Source of the DNA: Caldilineaceae bacterium | GTDB taxonomy: Bacteria; Chloroflexota; Anaerolineae; Caldilineales; Caldilineaceae | NCBI GenBank assembly: GCA_020433455.1 | Contig: JAGRCP010000064.1 | Span: 39,020-103,019, forward strand | DNA length: 64,000 nt | Direction: 5' to 3' | Part shown: positions 55,887 to 64,000 of the stretch, piece by piece | Layout of the letters: every line of letters starts with the position of its first letter | Numbering within the stretch: position 1 is the first letter of the stretch | Made by a program: the position numbers and the translations under genes | The notes under the pieces: generated by a model | Database searches by the model: none | Told to the model about the DNA's origin: nothing | Seen by the model: only the letters and a program-made list of their open reading frames with translations

Positions 55887-56965
55887 GCGTCACCTTCCGC
55901 CGAACGGGAGGTCGCATGCAGCACGCGGATGCGATAGCGTTGAAGCAAAAGCGCAGCCAAAGTCGTGAGAAGCAACGTCGCCTGAATCACGTCGCCCAGA
56001 TAAACGGGCACGCCCAGCACCCGGCTCACGGTTTGCGCACCTGTATCGATGAGCGCAAGGAAAAACGCTGCCAAGGCGATCCCCCCCGCGCTGAGCTGGC
56101 CCAGCGTGGCCACGATGATACCCGTATAGCCGTAGCCCGGCGAGATAGCATCAATGAGGTGATAGTGAATGCCGGCAATTTCGCTCACCCCCGCCAGCCC
56201 GGCAATGCCGCCGCTGACCAACGCACAGGTAAGCAGCGTGCGGGGAACGGGGATGCCGGCAAAATCGGCCGCGGTCGCGCTCAGTCCCACAGCCCGCATG
56301 CGCAGGCCAAATGCAGTCCAGCGCATGACAAACCAGAAGAGGATCAGCACCGCCAGCGCGACCAGAAAACCGAAGTGTAAACGCGAGCGGGGAACCAGCC
56401 GGGGAAAGATGGCCGTGGCCGCGATATCCGGCGACTGGGGCCATTGGGAGACGGGATTGCGCCACGGTCCGTTGAGCAGTGCGCTCACGCCGAAGATGGC
56501 CACGTAGTTGAGGAGCAGGGTCGTTACCACCTCATCGATGCCCAGACGCACCTTGAGCAGCGCCGGAACCAGCGCCCAGGCCATCCCCGCCACAAAGCCC
56601 GCCGCCAGCATGATGGGCAGGGCCAGCCAGGGCGTGACGCCATGCAGATGCAGGCCCGCAGCCGTCGCAGCCGTCGCACCGGCGTAGAGTTGCCCCTCCG
56701 CGCCGATGTTGAAATAGCCGCCGGCAAAGGCAAAAGCGACGGCCACGCCCGTCAGCGCCAGGGGCGTCATCTTGACCAGCACCTCCAGTGCGCTGGTCCG
56801 CCCGGAGAGGGGCTTGATCACAAAGTAGTAGCCCGCTTCCAGGGGATTGACGTTCACCAGGAGCGCCAAAATGCTGGTGAGCAGGAAAGTGGACAGAATC
56901 GCAATCGCCGGGATGAGCGTGCGCAGCCAAAGCGGCGACGGGCGATGCTCAATGCGGATCTGCAT
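55883..56965 (-). CDS. Nucleoside/nucleobase ABC permease (NupP/YufP-like)
   Basis: 360 aa. TM1 is LIPAIAILSTFLLTSILALL. ALTGVAVAFAFAGGYFNIGA with EGQLYAGATAA is the BPD_transp_2 signature, and LRAVGLSATAADFAGIPVPR is a further family motif. It forms the heteromeric channel with the 54939 permease. It lies 3 bp from the ATPase gene. Confidence 0.9.
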   Translation of the reverse strand: MQIRIEHRPSPLWLRTLIPAIAILSTFLLTSILALLVNVNPLEAGYYFVIKPLSGRTSALEVLVKMTPLALTGVAVAFAFAGGYFNIGAEGQLYAGATAATAAGLHLHGVTPWLALPIMLAAGFVAGMAWALVPALLKVRLGIDEVVTTLLLNYVAIFGVSALLNGPWRNPVSQWPQSPDIAATAIFPRLVPRSRLHFGFLVALAVLILFWFVMRWTAFGLRMRAVGLSATAADFAGIPVPRTLLTCALVSGGIAGLAGVSEIAGIHYHLIDAISPGYGYTGIIVATLGQLSAGGIALAAFFLALIDTGAQTVSRVLGVPVYLGDVIQATLLLTTLAALLLQRYRIRVLHATSRSAEGDA

Positions 56966-56968
56966 GGT

Positions 56969-58495
56969 CTATGCCTCCGCGCCCAGCGCAGCATGGGCCA
57001 CGCCGGACATGAGCAGGCCCAGCCGCTCGGTCGTGGCTTCCGCACCCGTCAACTCGCCCATAATGCGCCCTTCGTAGATGACCGCAATGCGGTCCGACAA
57101 CTCCATAATTTCATCCAAATCTTCGGAAATGAGGAGGATGGCCGCGCCCCGGCTGCGCTGCTCCACCAGCTTACGGCGCACGTATTCGGTCGCGCCGATG
57201 TCCAGTCCGCGCGTAGGCTGGGCCACGATGATGACCGCGGGCGCGCGTTCCAGCACGCGGGCCAAAATCACCTTTTGCATGTTGCCGCCTGACAGGGTGC
57301 GGATGCGATCGCCGGGCGCCGCCTTGATCTGATAGGCGTCAATCAGCGCGCGGGCATGGCTGCGAATGCGCTTGTGGTCCAGCATCCCGCCGCGCCTGAA
57401 ATCATCCAGGTGCTCCAGAACCAGATTCTGCTCCACGCTGAGGTCGCCGACGACGCCGGCATGGCGGTCTTCGGGGATGCGGCCCACGCCCGCGGCCATG
57501 ACCGCCCGCGCGTCGGCATGGGTAATCTCTTTTTCGCCTACGCGGACTGCGCCGCGGCCGGCTTCGCCCGTGCCGCTGAGGATATGGGCCAATTCGCTCT
57601 GGCCGTTGCCGGAAACGCCTGCCAGCCCCACGATTTCCCCCGCGCGCACGGTCAGATTGACGCCCTGAAGCGCGGGCACGCCCTTGGCGTCCGCGGCGTG
57701 GAGATCAGCAATCCGCAGCATGGGATCGCCCTCTTCCACAGCCGGCGGCTTGACCGCGGGCCGCGTCACCCGCCCCACCATCATCTGGGCCAGCGCGCGT
57801 TCATCCGTCCCTCTGGTCTCCACATTGCCCGCGACCCGGCCGTGGCGCAAGACGGTGATGCGATTGGTGATGGCCATCACCTCATGCAGCTTATGGCTGA
57901 TAAAAATAACCGAGAGCCCCTGCTGTTGAAGCCGGCGCAATTCGGTAAAGAGCTGATGGGTCTCTTGCGGCGTCAGGACCGCGGTGGGTTCATCCAGAAT
58001 AAGCACCCTGGCCTCCCGGTAGAGGGCCTTAAGAATCTCGACCCGCTGACGCTGGCCCACGGCCAGATCGCCTATCACAGCCCGGGGGTTGATCTCCAGA
58101 CCGTAACGTCCGGCCGCGGCTTGCACCTGAGCATGGGCCGCATCCATGTCGATGCGAAAATTGGGCGTTCGGCCCAGGATGATATTCTCGGTCACCGTCA
58201 GCGGCGAAGCCAGCGCAAAGTGCTGGGTCACCATGCCGATGCCATGGGCGATGGCGTCCTTGGGCGAGCGGATCACCGCCGGGCGACCGTCAACCAGTAT
58301 CTCGCCGCTGTCCGCGTGATAGAGACCATAGAGGATGCGCATGAGGGTGCTCTTGCCCGCGCCGTTCTCGCCCAGCAGCGCATGGACATCGCCCTTGCGC
58401 ACGGCAAGGTCCACGTGATCGCCGGCCAGGGTGGGACCGAAACGCTTGACGATCCCGCGCATTTCGATGGCGTAGGGGTAAGATCGTGTTTCCAT
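56969..58495 (-). CDS. ABC transporter ATPase with two nucleotide-binding domains (NupO/YufO-like)
   Basis: 508 aa. The first domain is intact: Walker A GENGAGKS, signature LAVGQRQRVEILKAL, and Walker B LILDEPTAVLTPQE. The second, from about residue 260, has the altered Walker A AGVSGNGQSE, signature LSGGNMQKVILARVL and VIIVAQPTRGLD. This asymmetric pair is typical of sugar/nucleoside importers. It powers the two permeases downstream. Confidence 0.93.
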   Translation of the reverse strand: METRSYPYAIEMRGIVKRFGPTLAGDHVDLAVRKGDVHALLGENGAGKSTLMRILYGLYHADSGEILVDGRPAVIRSPKDAIAHGIGMVTQHFALASPLTVTENIILGRTPNFRIDMDAAHAQVQAAAGRYGLEINPRAVIGDLAVGQRQRVEILKALYREARVLILDEPTAVLTPQETHQLFTELRRLQQQGLSVIFISHKLHEVMAITNRITVLRHGRVAGNVETRGTDERALAQMMVGRVTRPAVKPPAVEEGDPMLRIADLHAADAKGVPALQGVNLTVRAGEIVGLAGVSGNGQSELAHILSGTGEAGRGAVRVGEKEITHADARAVMAAGVGRIPEDRHAGVVGDLSVEQNLVLEHLDDFRRGGMLDHKRIRSHARALIDAYQIKAAPGDRIRTLSGGNMQKVILARVLERAPAVIIVAQPTRGLDIGATEYVRRKLVEQRSRGAAILLISEDLDEIMELSDRIAVIYEGRIMGELTGAEATTERLGLLMSGVAHAALGAEA

Positions 58496-58504
58496 GTTGA
58501 GATT

Positions 58505-58569
58505 GGAGATTAGGAGATTGGGAGATTAAGAGATTGGCGCTCGTGGCAAGAACCAATCTCCTAATCTCC
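58505..58569. repeat. 17-bp perfect inverted repeat before the ATPase gene
   Basis: Arms 58505-58521 and 58553-58569 are perfect inverses built of GGAGATTAGGAGATTGG units. It lies between the binding-protein gene and the ATPase gene. A stem here could stabilise the upstream binding-protein message and lower downstream expression. Confidence 0.78.
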
Positions 58570-58603
58570 TCCTTTCAACCGCGTCACCCGCGGCTGATTG
58601 ACC

Positions 58604-59641
58604 TTATTCCGCCGTCGAGGCGGGCGGTTGGGCTTCGTTCACGTCAACGCGGAAGAGACCGTCTACGATCTCCTGCTGCTTGGCTTCTACCGCGTCAATC
58701 AGCTCCTGGGAAATGCCGCCGGTGACGTCGCCGTTGATGGGGGCCAGGCTCGCGCCGCCCTTGGCCATCATGCTGAAGTCCTTAAGGTCCTGGGCGGTGT
58801 AGGCGCCGGCTCCCACCTGGTTGATGATGTAGTCTACAGTCGGCTCCATGTGCCAGACAGGACCGCTGACCACATACTCGGGCGCCAGTTCAGTCTGATC
58901 GCTCATGTTGCCGAAGGCGTAGAAGCCGTTCTCGGCCGCGGCTTCGATCACGCCGAAACGCTCGGCGAAGAGAACGTCCGCGCCCGCGTCAATCTGGGCC
59001 AGCGCGGCTTCCTTGGCCGCGGCAGGATCAAACCAACTGTTGATGAAGGAGGTCAGCACCACCACATCCGGGTTGACCGACTCGGCCCCGGCAATAAAGG
59101 CGTTGACGATGCGGTTGACCTCGGGTACGGGCAGACCGCCCACCACGCCCAATGTGTTGCTCTGGGTGAGACCGCCGGCCAGCATGCCGGAGAGGTAAGC
59201 CGGTTCATGGATCCAGTTGTCGAAGACGGAGAAGTTGGGCTCGACCGGACCGCCGCCGGAACCGAAGACAAAGGCAATATCAGGATAATCCTTGGCCACC
59301 CGACGTACGGCTTCCTCGTTGCCGAACGCATCGCCGAATATAACCGCGGGCTTGGTCTCCTCGGCTACCTCGCGCAGGATGCGCTCCATATCGCCCGAAT
59401 AGCCGATATCGTCAGTGTAGGTATACTCGATGCGCCCCGCTTCCTGGGCCGCATTGAGCGCCGTATGGATGACGCCGTCCCACGGCTCTTCAATGGCCGT
59501 GGCGTATGCGCCGAAGACCACCGGGAGGCCGGCTTCCTCGGCTTCGCCCTGGGCCGGCGCTGCGACGGGTGCGGCGGCACAGGCCGCGGCCAGGACCCAA
59601 ACGGCCAGCAACAGGAGCAGGCCTATAGACTTGCGCAACAT
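58604..59641 (-). CDS. BMP-family substrate-binding lipoprotein
   Basis: 345 aa. The signal is MLRKSIGLLLLLAVWVLAAAC with lipidated Cys21, followed by an Ala-rich linker. The BMP (PnrA/Med-like) domain shows NSWFDPAAAKEAALAQIDAG and ADVLFAERFGVIEAA. Family members bind nucleosides or related bases. AAGGAGG lies before the ATG. First gene of the transporter unit; a cytosine-deaminase gene at the far end hints at a pyrimidine or mixed nucleobase ligand. Confidence 0.92.
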   Translation of the reverse strand: MLRKSIGLLLLLAVWVLAAACAAAPVAAPAQGEAEEAGLPVVFGAYATAIEEPWDGVIHTALNAAQEAGRIEYTYTDDIGYSGDMERILREVAEETKPAVIFGDAFGNEEAVRRVAKDYPDIAFVFGSGGGPVEPNFSVFDNWIHEPAYLSGMLAGGLTQSNTLGVVGGLPVPEVNRIVNAFIAGAESVNPDVVVLTSFINSWFDPAAAKEAALAQIDAGADVLFAERFGVIEAAAENGFYAFGNMSDQTELAPEYVVSGPVWHMEPTVDYIINQVGAGAYTAQDLKDFSMMAKGGASLAPINGDVTGGISQELIDAVEAKQQEIVDGLFRVDVNEAQPPASTAE

Positions 59642-59875
59642 GATTTCCTCCTTGGTGATGGGATAAACCGGTCAATCTGATTGGCGCATGTGGATACGAA
59701 GGACGCAGAGAACGGCGAGGGAATGCAGCTCTCGGGCGCGCTTCCGGCGATGCGTTGCGCGCATCGCTTTACAAGCGGAATGACGGACTCCGCGAGCGAT
59801 AGTATCATAATTATGGTTGGGGGGAAAGCGGAGTTGCAGGGTTACGAGGTTGTGAGAGGAGGATACGCCATCACC

Positions 59876-60628
59876 CTATCCCGCCCCGCTTCGACTCGCG
59901 TCCAGGAAGCTTTCCCACAACCGGCGATGGGGCGCGGGCAGCTCGAAAAGCCGTTCAGGATGCCACTGAACGCCCATGACCCAGCGATGATTCGGGCTCT
60001 CGATTGCCTCAATGAGCCAGGCGTCAGGACGCGCCGCGCCCCCATTGACAAGACCCGGCGCCAGCGTTTCCCCGTCCACGCCCTGATGATGATAGGTATT
60101 GACGGACAGGGTCTCTACGCCGGCAATGGCGCGGATGCGGCTGCCCGGCCGGAGGACCACATCGTGGAAAAAGGGCGCTTCTTTGGGTGAGCGGTGGCCG
60201 CCGAAATCCTGGACCATCCCGCCGCCCGCGGCCACGTTCATGACCTGAAAGCCGCGACAGATGCCGAAGAGAGGCAAATCCAGCGCCAACGCACGCCGGG
60301 CCAGCCCCAGCTCCAACTCGTCGCGTTTGAGGTCGATGGCATCCGGATTGGCGCCGTTCAGCTCAGCCCCGAAATAGCGGGGATGAACGTCGCCGCCGCC
60401 GGCCAAAATCAGCCCGTCCAGGCGATCCAGCAGCGCGCCGTCCACGCGACCCTGGGCGTCGGGCGTAAACGCGGTCCCATCGGGCAAGACCGCAGGTCTA
60501 TCCGGGGCGATGACCACCGGGGTCGCGCCCAGTTCCCGCAACGTGTTGAGGTAATGCACGGTATTTTCGGCGATCCACTCGGCGTCGCCGCGGCGGCTGG
60601 TTACGCCGATCACAGGTAATGAGGTCAT
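59876..60628 (-). CDS. Peptidase C26 / gamma-glutamyl-GABA-hydrolase-like class-I amidotransferase
   Basis: 250 aa from MTSLPVIGVTSR; an in-frame extension to 61096 runs through palindromes and is rejected. The nucleophile elbow is PLFGICRGFQVMNVAAGG (Cys) and the His-Glu pair is VQWHPERL. ILAGGGDVHPRYFG is the family segment near residue 75. PuuD-like enzymes hydrolyse gamma-glutamyl amides in polyamine breakdown. No polyamine genes are near, so the substrate is open. Confidence 0.88.
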   Translation of the reverse strand: MTSLPVIGVTSRRGDAEWIAENTVHYLNTLRELGATPVVIAPDRPAVLPDGTAFTPDAQGRVDGALLDRLDGLILAGGGDVHPRYFGAELNGANPDAIDLKRDELELGLARRALALDLPLFGICRGFQVMNVAAGGGMVQDFGGHRSPKEAPFFHDVVLRPGSRIRAIAGVETLSVNTYHHQGVDGETLAPGLVNGGAARPDAWLIEAIESPNHRWVMGVQWHPERLFELPAPHRRLWESFLDASRSGAG

Positions 60629-60797
60629 GAGCGATTTCAATCGGGTGTACTGGCGCTCTGGGCCGGCCGGGCAAGCAAAATGGGCTGCGCAGCCGGCGTT
60701 GAGCATGAGGAGTTGAGGATAGCGTTCTTCATGCACGCGAGTATACGCCAGAACGCAAGCGGCGAAAAACGAGGCGAGCGTAAAAAATCTATGCGCG

Positions 60798-60857
60798 CCT
60801 GGGAGCGCCAAGCTCCAGCTTGGCACGCTTGCCGGACTGGAGTCCGGCGCTCCCAGG
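60798..60857. repeat. Compound palindrome with 12-bp arms
   Basis: CCTGGGAGCGCC (60798-60809) is inverse to GGCGCTCCCAGG (60846-60857). Inside are two further small palindromes (AAGCTCCAGCTT and CCGGACTGGAGTCCGG). It can fold as a cruciform or three-way stem. No coding content. Confidence 0.8.
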
Positions 60858-60985
60858 GGCGTCTGCAATGGATGTGGACCGAGATGGATCAATCTTTTGG
60901 GTGCGGTGGCCTCAGCGTGCCCCAGCGAAGTGAGGGAGCCGTCCACGCGGGGCACGGCAAGGCCCAGCCGGACTGCCTGGCGCGC

Positions 60986-61050
60986 ACGTCCCCGGCACGG
61001 ATTACGCGAACGTTTCCAACGAATTAATCGGTAATCCGTGCCGGGGACGT
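60986..61050. repeat. 20-bp perfect inverted repeat
   Basis: Arms 60986-61005 and 61031-61050 are perfect inverses around a 25-base A/T-richer centre (ACGTCCCCGG outer, GGATTAC inner). It looks like a mobile palindromic unit; no flanking gene reads across it. Confidence 0.82.
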
Positions 61051-61184
61051 GGAGTTTGTGGTTGCGTGAATTATTGTTTAGCCTACCATGAAACAATACG
61101 CAATACGATGATTGACAGCTTCGTCACCCATGCTTTCCATTGTTTCTAAGGCTTGTTGGATTCTCTCGCCTGACGGCAGATGTC

Positions 61185-61802
61185 CTATTTCACAATCTCT
61201 TCTTCAACATGTACAGGAATCTTACCAGACGCTTTAAGCTCCTCGAACCGTCTAAGCTCTTCCAGCCATTCCTCATCGGGTTGCGGCATCAAAGATCTTA
61301 CATCAATGGGAACAATCTCCACTTTGCCGTCCAGATCCTCAAGCTTAGTCAAATTGTCCAGAAATTTCATGTCCGGTTCGGATGAGGTTGAGAATGAGGC
61401 CGCTCCGGCCATCAACCCTGTCGCAGCGTCCAAGCCTAGAACCACTCCATCATATTTAGCCGTATTAAAAAAGGGCAAACTATCTCCAATATTGCCGCGT
61501 GTGACGCTAACCCAGATTAGTGAGTCAGCAGCGGCAAACTCGCCGGATGGCGAATAAGTGTCAGTGTGTACGCCGAGAAGCTCGTCGAAATCCTTGCGGA
61601 AAACAAGCCGCACATCCTGGACATCTGACTTACTGCGTTCGTTACTGAGAGCGGCCCTATCGATGGCTGCATCGCGTGACAATATTGCTCCTGACGTCGT
61701 ATAGCCGCTTATCTGCGTGGGCCGGGTAAAGAAAAACAATCCACCAGCAACAGCAATCGCAATTAAAGAAATCAAACCCATTACTATTCGCCGCGTCTTC
61801 AT
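61185..61802 (-). CDS. Hypothetical signal-anchored protein
   Basis: 205 aa from MKTRRIVMGL. AAGGAG nine bases upstream supports this start and not the ATGs at 61811 or 61889. A hydrophobic span, MGLISLIAIAVAGGLFFF, anchors it; the rest is extracellular and mixed alpha/beta, with SLIWVSVTRGN and a Glu-rich C-terminal helix. No family recognised. Confidence 0.65.
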   Translation of the reverse strand: MKTRRIVMGLISLIAIAVAGGLFFFTRPTQISGYTTSGAILSRDAAIDRAALSNERSKSDVQDVRLVFRKDFDELLGVHTDTYSPSGEFAAADSLIWVSVTRGNIGDSLPFFNTAKYDGVVLGLDAATGLMAGAASFSTSSEPDMKFLDNLTKLEDLDGKVEIVPIDVRSLMPQPDEEWLEELRRFEELKASGKIPVHVEEEIVK

Positions 61803-62651
61803 CCCAAACATCTCCTTGTTATCAGGTCTCAGTAGGACTGAAATCGAGCATATCAACAGAGCTTTCGATGCGATTACAGATCGTATCACAAAGACTGCAC
61901 GTCCAGAGTAATCGGATTTCTCTTGTTATAGCCACACAAAAGTAGGACTAATTGTTCCAGTTGTATTCAATTCCAGAAAGAAGAGGATGTCCTTGCGCGG
62001 GGCAAAAAAACACGAATGACGGTTCGGACCAAGAGTTATCCGCGAAGCAGCAGGACACGAATATGGACCATTTTCCCTTCCCACGAGAGGGTGTCAGACG
62101 TCAATGATGGGCTTGTAAGAAGCCGGCAGATGTGTAAAACGTTCGATGTCCAGAAAACGGGAAGATTAAGTTGGAAGTTCCTTCCTGATAATATTGTAAA
62201 CCACTCGGCTCGACTTGGTACAAAAATACTCCAGTCTGGCGAACGTATACCAGAGATAGCGAAAGTAAACAATTTGCCTAACCGAATATTCAGGGATCCG
62301 GATTTTCGGCTGATGTCTGAATATTATTCCCCTATGCGCCTATAACAGATGAGACAACTTACACGAGGAAATCAGTGAGAATTCCAACCGACAAGGAGTC
62401 AAACGTGCAGGAAGAGCGCAAGCCCTGGCCAACGCTGCCTACCGTATCTACCGCTTTATTGAGCGCGCTTTCTTCATCCCACATCGCTAGCAGGCAGACG
62501 GGCGCGGGATGTGCCGGCCTAGCCTGGCCGAGCGCGGCTTACGAGAATCGCGCGTTTCGTAGCCCCGCTCCCCGTTTTGGGCAACCCCTTCCCATCCGCT
62601 AGAATGGCGTGACGGAACGACGCTGCACGCTATCTCTGACGACAATTCACC
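61803..62651. other. Region without supported genes
   Basis: About 850 bp, lower in GC than most of the window. Frames such as 62016-62345 have no ribosome site, no recognisable domain and atypical composition. It probably contains decayed sequence at the edge of the IS insertion. Confidence 0.5.
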
Positions 62652-63057
62652 ATGATTACCACGATTCTCTTCGATCTTGACGGCACACTGGTCCAGCACG
62701 ACGATTCGCTCATTCCGGGCCTGTTGGCGGAATGAGGCTATACCCGGGACTATGCCGCGGTCAAGGAGGCCGTTGCTCTCTCGATTCACCATTTCTATAA
62801 CCACATCCGCCAGGCCGAAGAGCAGGACTGGGTGGACGAGCTGTTCCGTGAGTTTTATCATCTGACGTTGAAAAATCTGGACATTCCCGATGCCGGGATG
62901 AGCCATGCCACGGCCATGCGCGATTTCTTCCATGCCGGCCCGCTTACGCCCCTGTTCGAGGATGTATCCCCGGTGCTGGAACGGTTGGACGAGAACGGCT
63001 ATCGCATGGGCGTCATTACCCAGCGGGGACGCAAGGGTGTCAATTTACACCCTATTA
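62652..63057 (+). pseudogene. HAD-family phosphatase pseudogene
   Basis: It starts MITTILFDLDGTLVQHDDS, the HAD motif-I DxDGT. The frame is broken by TGA at 62733-62735 (probably CGA to TGA in a LAERGYT context), then continues in the same frame with HHFYNHIRQAEEQDWVDELF and LDENGYRMGVITQRGRKGVN (motif-II region). The gene is then cut at about 63057, where IS sequence begins. Motifs III and IV are missing. Confidence 0.8.
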
Positions 63058-64000
63058 GGCTCTCCCGCACTTTATGAGAAACGGGGAGAAATCAGGCCGG
63101 AGCAGGCGTTCCAAGAATCCGTTTGCGTAGCAGATCGAAATTTGCTCTGCCGTACATCTGACGTTTAACAAACTTTAGGCGATTGACTTGGCCTTCTACT
63201 TGTCCATTACTCCACACATATTCCAGAGATGCTCTGACTGCGGCATAGTCTCGTTGCAAGCTGTCGGAGAAGCGCTGGAATTCACCGACGGCAGAAGCTT
63301 TGGCCTAAGCAGCCAGGCATCGAATGCCTCCACTTGTCGATTACGGATCATCTCTCCAAAGTCCTGCGCCGGCTGATAGACTTCCTCAGCGCCTGCACAG
63401 ATCGTGTGAATGGCCTGGCAGAGCAACTGCTGCTCCGCTTTCAATTCATCGGTAGGCGTTGTAAAGAGCCAAGCTGCACGACGCGAGGACGGCGTTGGGA
63501 TCGAGAAAGTTGGTTTGCTCTTCTCAAAGGCGATGCGCCCGTTACCAGCTAAGCGGTTTGTCGCTCGCCAGACACTGGCATAACTACCTGTAAATCCCTG
63601 CTCCTGCAACTGTTTCCACAAGTTTTTTCGATTCTGCTCCCCATCCTGCCAGAGCTGGAGCAGAGTGGGTAAATAGGGCGTTACCGACGAAACAGACCCG
63701 AAACCTGGCTGACGCTCAGGGTATTCATCCAGCAACCAATATCGGCGAACCGTACCGCGGCTCATCTGCAACTGATTTGCTACGGCGCGCTGGCTCATCC
63801 CTTGGTCTTGGAGCACCTTCACGTCCGCAAAACGCAGTTCCGCGCTGGTTGGCGCTCTCGGTTCCTTTTTTGCCGTGGTTCCTGCAGGCTGCGCCTGATT
63901 TTTTGTGAGTGCAACTTCTTCAGGATCAGCCTTCGGCGCAGGTTCCGGAGTAAACCCTTCCGGCGATTCTGCCTCTGGTGTCAAATAACGGGCGATAGTG
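63058..64000 (-). mobile_element. ISL3-family insertion sequence, partial
   Basis: Starting at GGCTCTCCCGCAC (63058), the usual GGCTCT-type end of ISL3 elements, and running beyond the window. The transposase reads leftward toward this end. The host HAD gene stops abruptly at the junction, so the element inserted into it. The other end and the target duplication are outside the window. Confidence 0.75.
63091..64000 (-). pseudogene. ISL3-family transposase, frameshifted and cut by the window edge
   Basis: The readable part includes the mid-protein HTH (LQDQGMSQRAVANQLQMSRG) and a DDE-adjacent region ending VEAFDAWLL. Near 63300 a one-base loss (TTAGGCC where TTAGGGCC is expected) shifts the frame, giving a false stop at 63196. 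In the other frame the true end continues YVWSNGQVEGQVNRLKFVKR and GRANFDLLRKRILG, the ISL3 C-terminal hallmark, to a stop at 63091. The N-terminus lies beyond 64000. Confidence 0.8.

Noticed and set aside
59876..61096. 406-aa version of the C26 hydrolase
   Set aside because: The extra N-terminus would translate two large palindromes and matches no family; the start at 60628 fits the family.
62016..62345. Possible 109-aa gene in the gap before the HAD pseudogene
   Set aside because: No ribosome site, no domain, biased composition; probably decayed DNA.

Overview
The window looks like a chromosomal segment of an Anaerolineae/Caldilineae-type member of the Chloroflexota, read from sequence features alone. 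Lipoproteins start with LAAC-type lipoboxes followed by Ala/Glu-rich linkers. Surface proteins carry Thr/Pro stalks, and one ends in a YLPLV-type tail. There are large STAND-ATPase/BTAD regulators, a b6-type cytochrome bc operon, an adjacent smc and rnc, a T-box ahead of valS, and many intergenic inverted repeats. Moderate-to-high GC and long antisense open frames fit the same picture. I see no rRNA, tRNA or CRISPR array.

Layout. 1-6.7 kb: oligopeptide-binding lipoprotein, a leaderless radical-SAM/HhH gene, and a guaB-purA pair for the two branches from IMP. 7-14.7 kb: a 1604-aa secreted beta-helix protein, then an XRE regulator, a PP2C-like phosphatase, a P-loop protein and an FAD oxidoreductase. 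14.7-19.9 kb, all on the minus strand: a 1083-aa ATPase-TPR-BTAD regulator, two tandem 46-aa peptide genes differing only by synonymous changes, a DUF5317-like membrane protein and a small NHLP-clan-like protein, closed by a terminator. This is the best candidate in the window for an undescribed system, possibly peptide signalling. 20-28.2 kb: T-box-controlled valS and the Rieske/cytochrome b/cytochrome c operon, ending in a perfect palindromic terminator. 28.2-36 kb: smc, rnc, a threonine-synthase-like protein whose PLP lysine is Met, a stalked surface protein, and scpA.

36-43.5 kb: two giant paralogous proteins that share an N-terminal glycoside-hydrolase-like domain. One carries three PGRP/amidase domains, the other five SH3-like repeats and an M23 peptidase; neither has a visible signal peptide. 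43.7-51.3 kb: a tightly coupled potassium operon (KdpD-like kinase, KdpE-like regulator, small membrane protein, second kinase, REC-TPR protein, two TrkA subunits, TrkH). 51.5-54.8 kb: CysQ-like phosphatase with a broken downstream gene, a C39-like/TPR protein, and a yeast-type cytosine deaminase. 54.9-59.6 kb: a BMP-family nucleoside/nucleobase ABC transporter. 59.9-64 kb: a class-I glutamine-amidotransferase-like hydrolase, a small anchored protein, and a decayed edge where a HAD phosphatase pseudogene is cut by an ISL3-family element with a frameshifted transposase.

Genome style. Three genes have a sigma-70-like -10 box ending 6-7 bp before ATG, implying leaderless mRNAs. A ~70-80 bp palindromic repeat occurs three times in intergenic positions. 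Several other inverted repeats punctuate gene ends.
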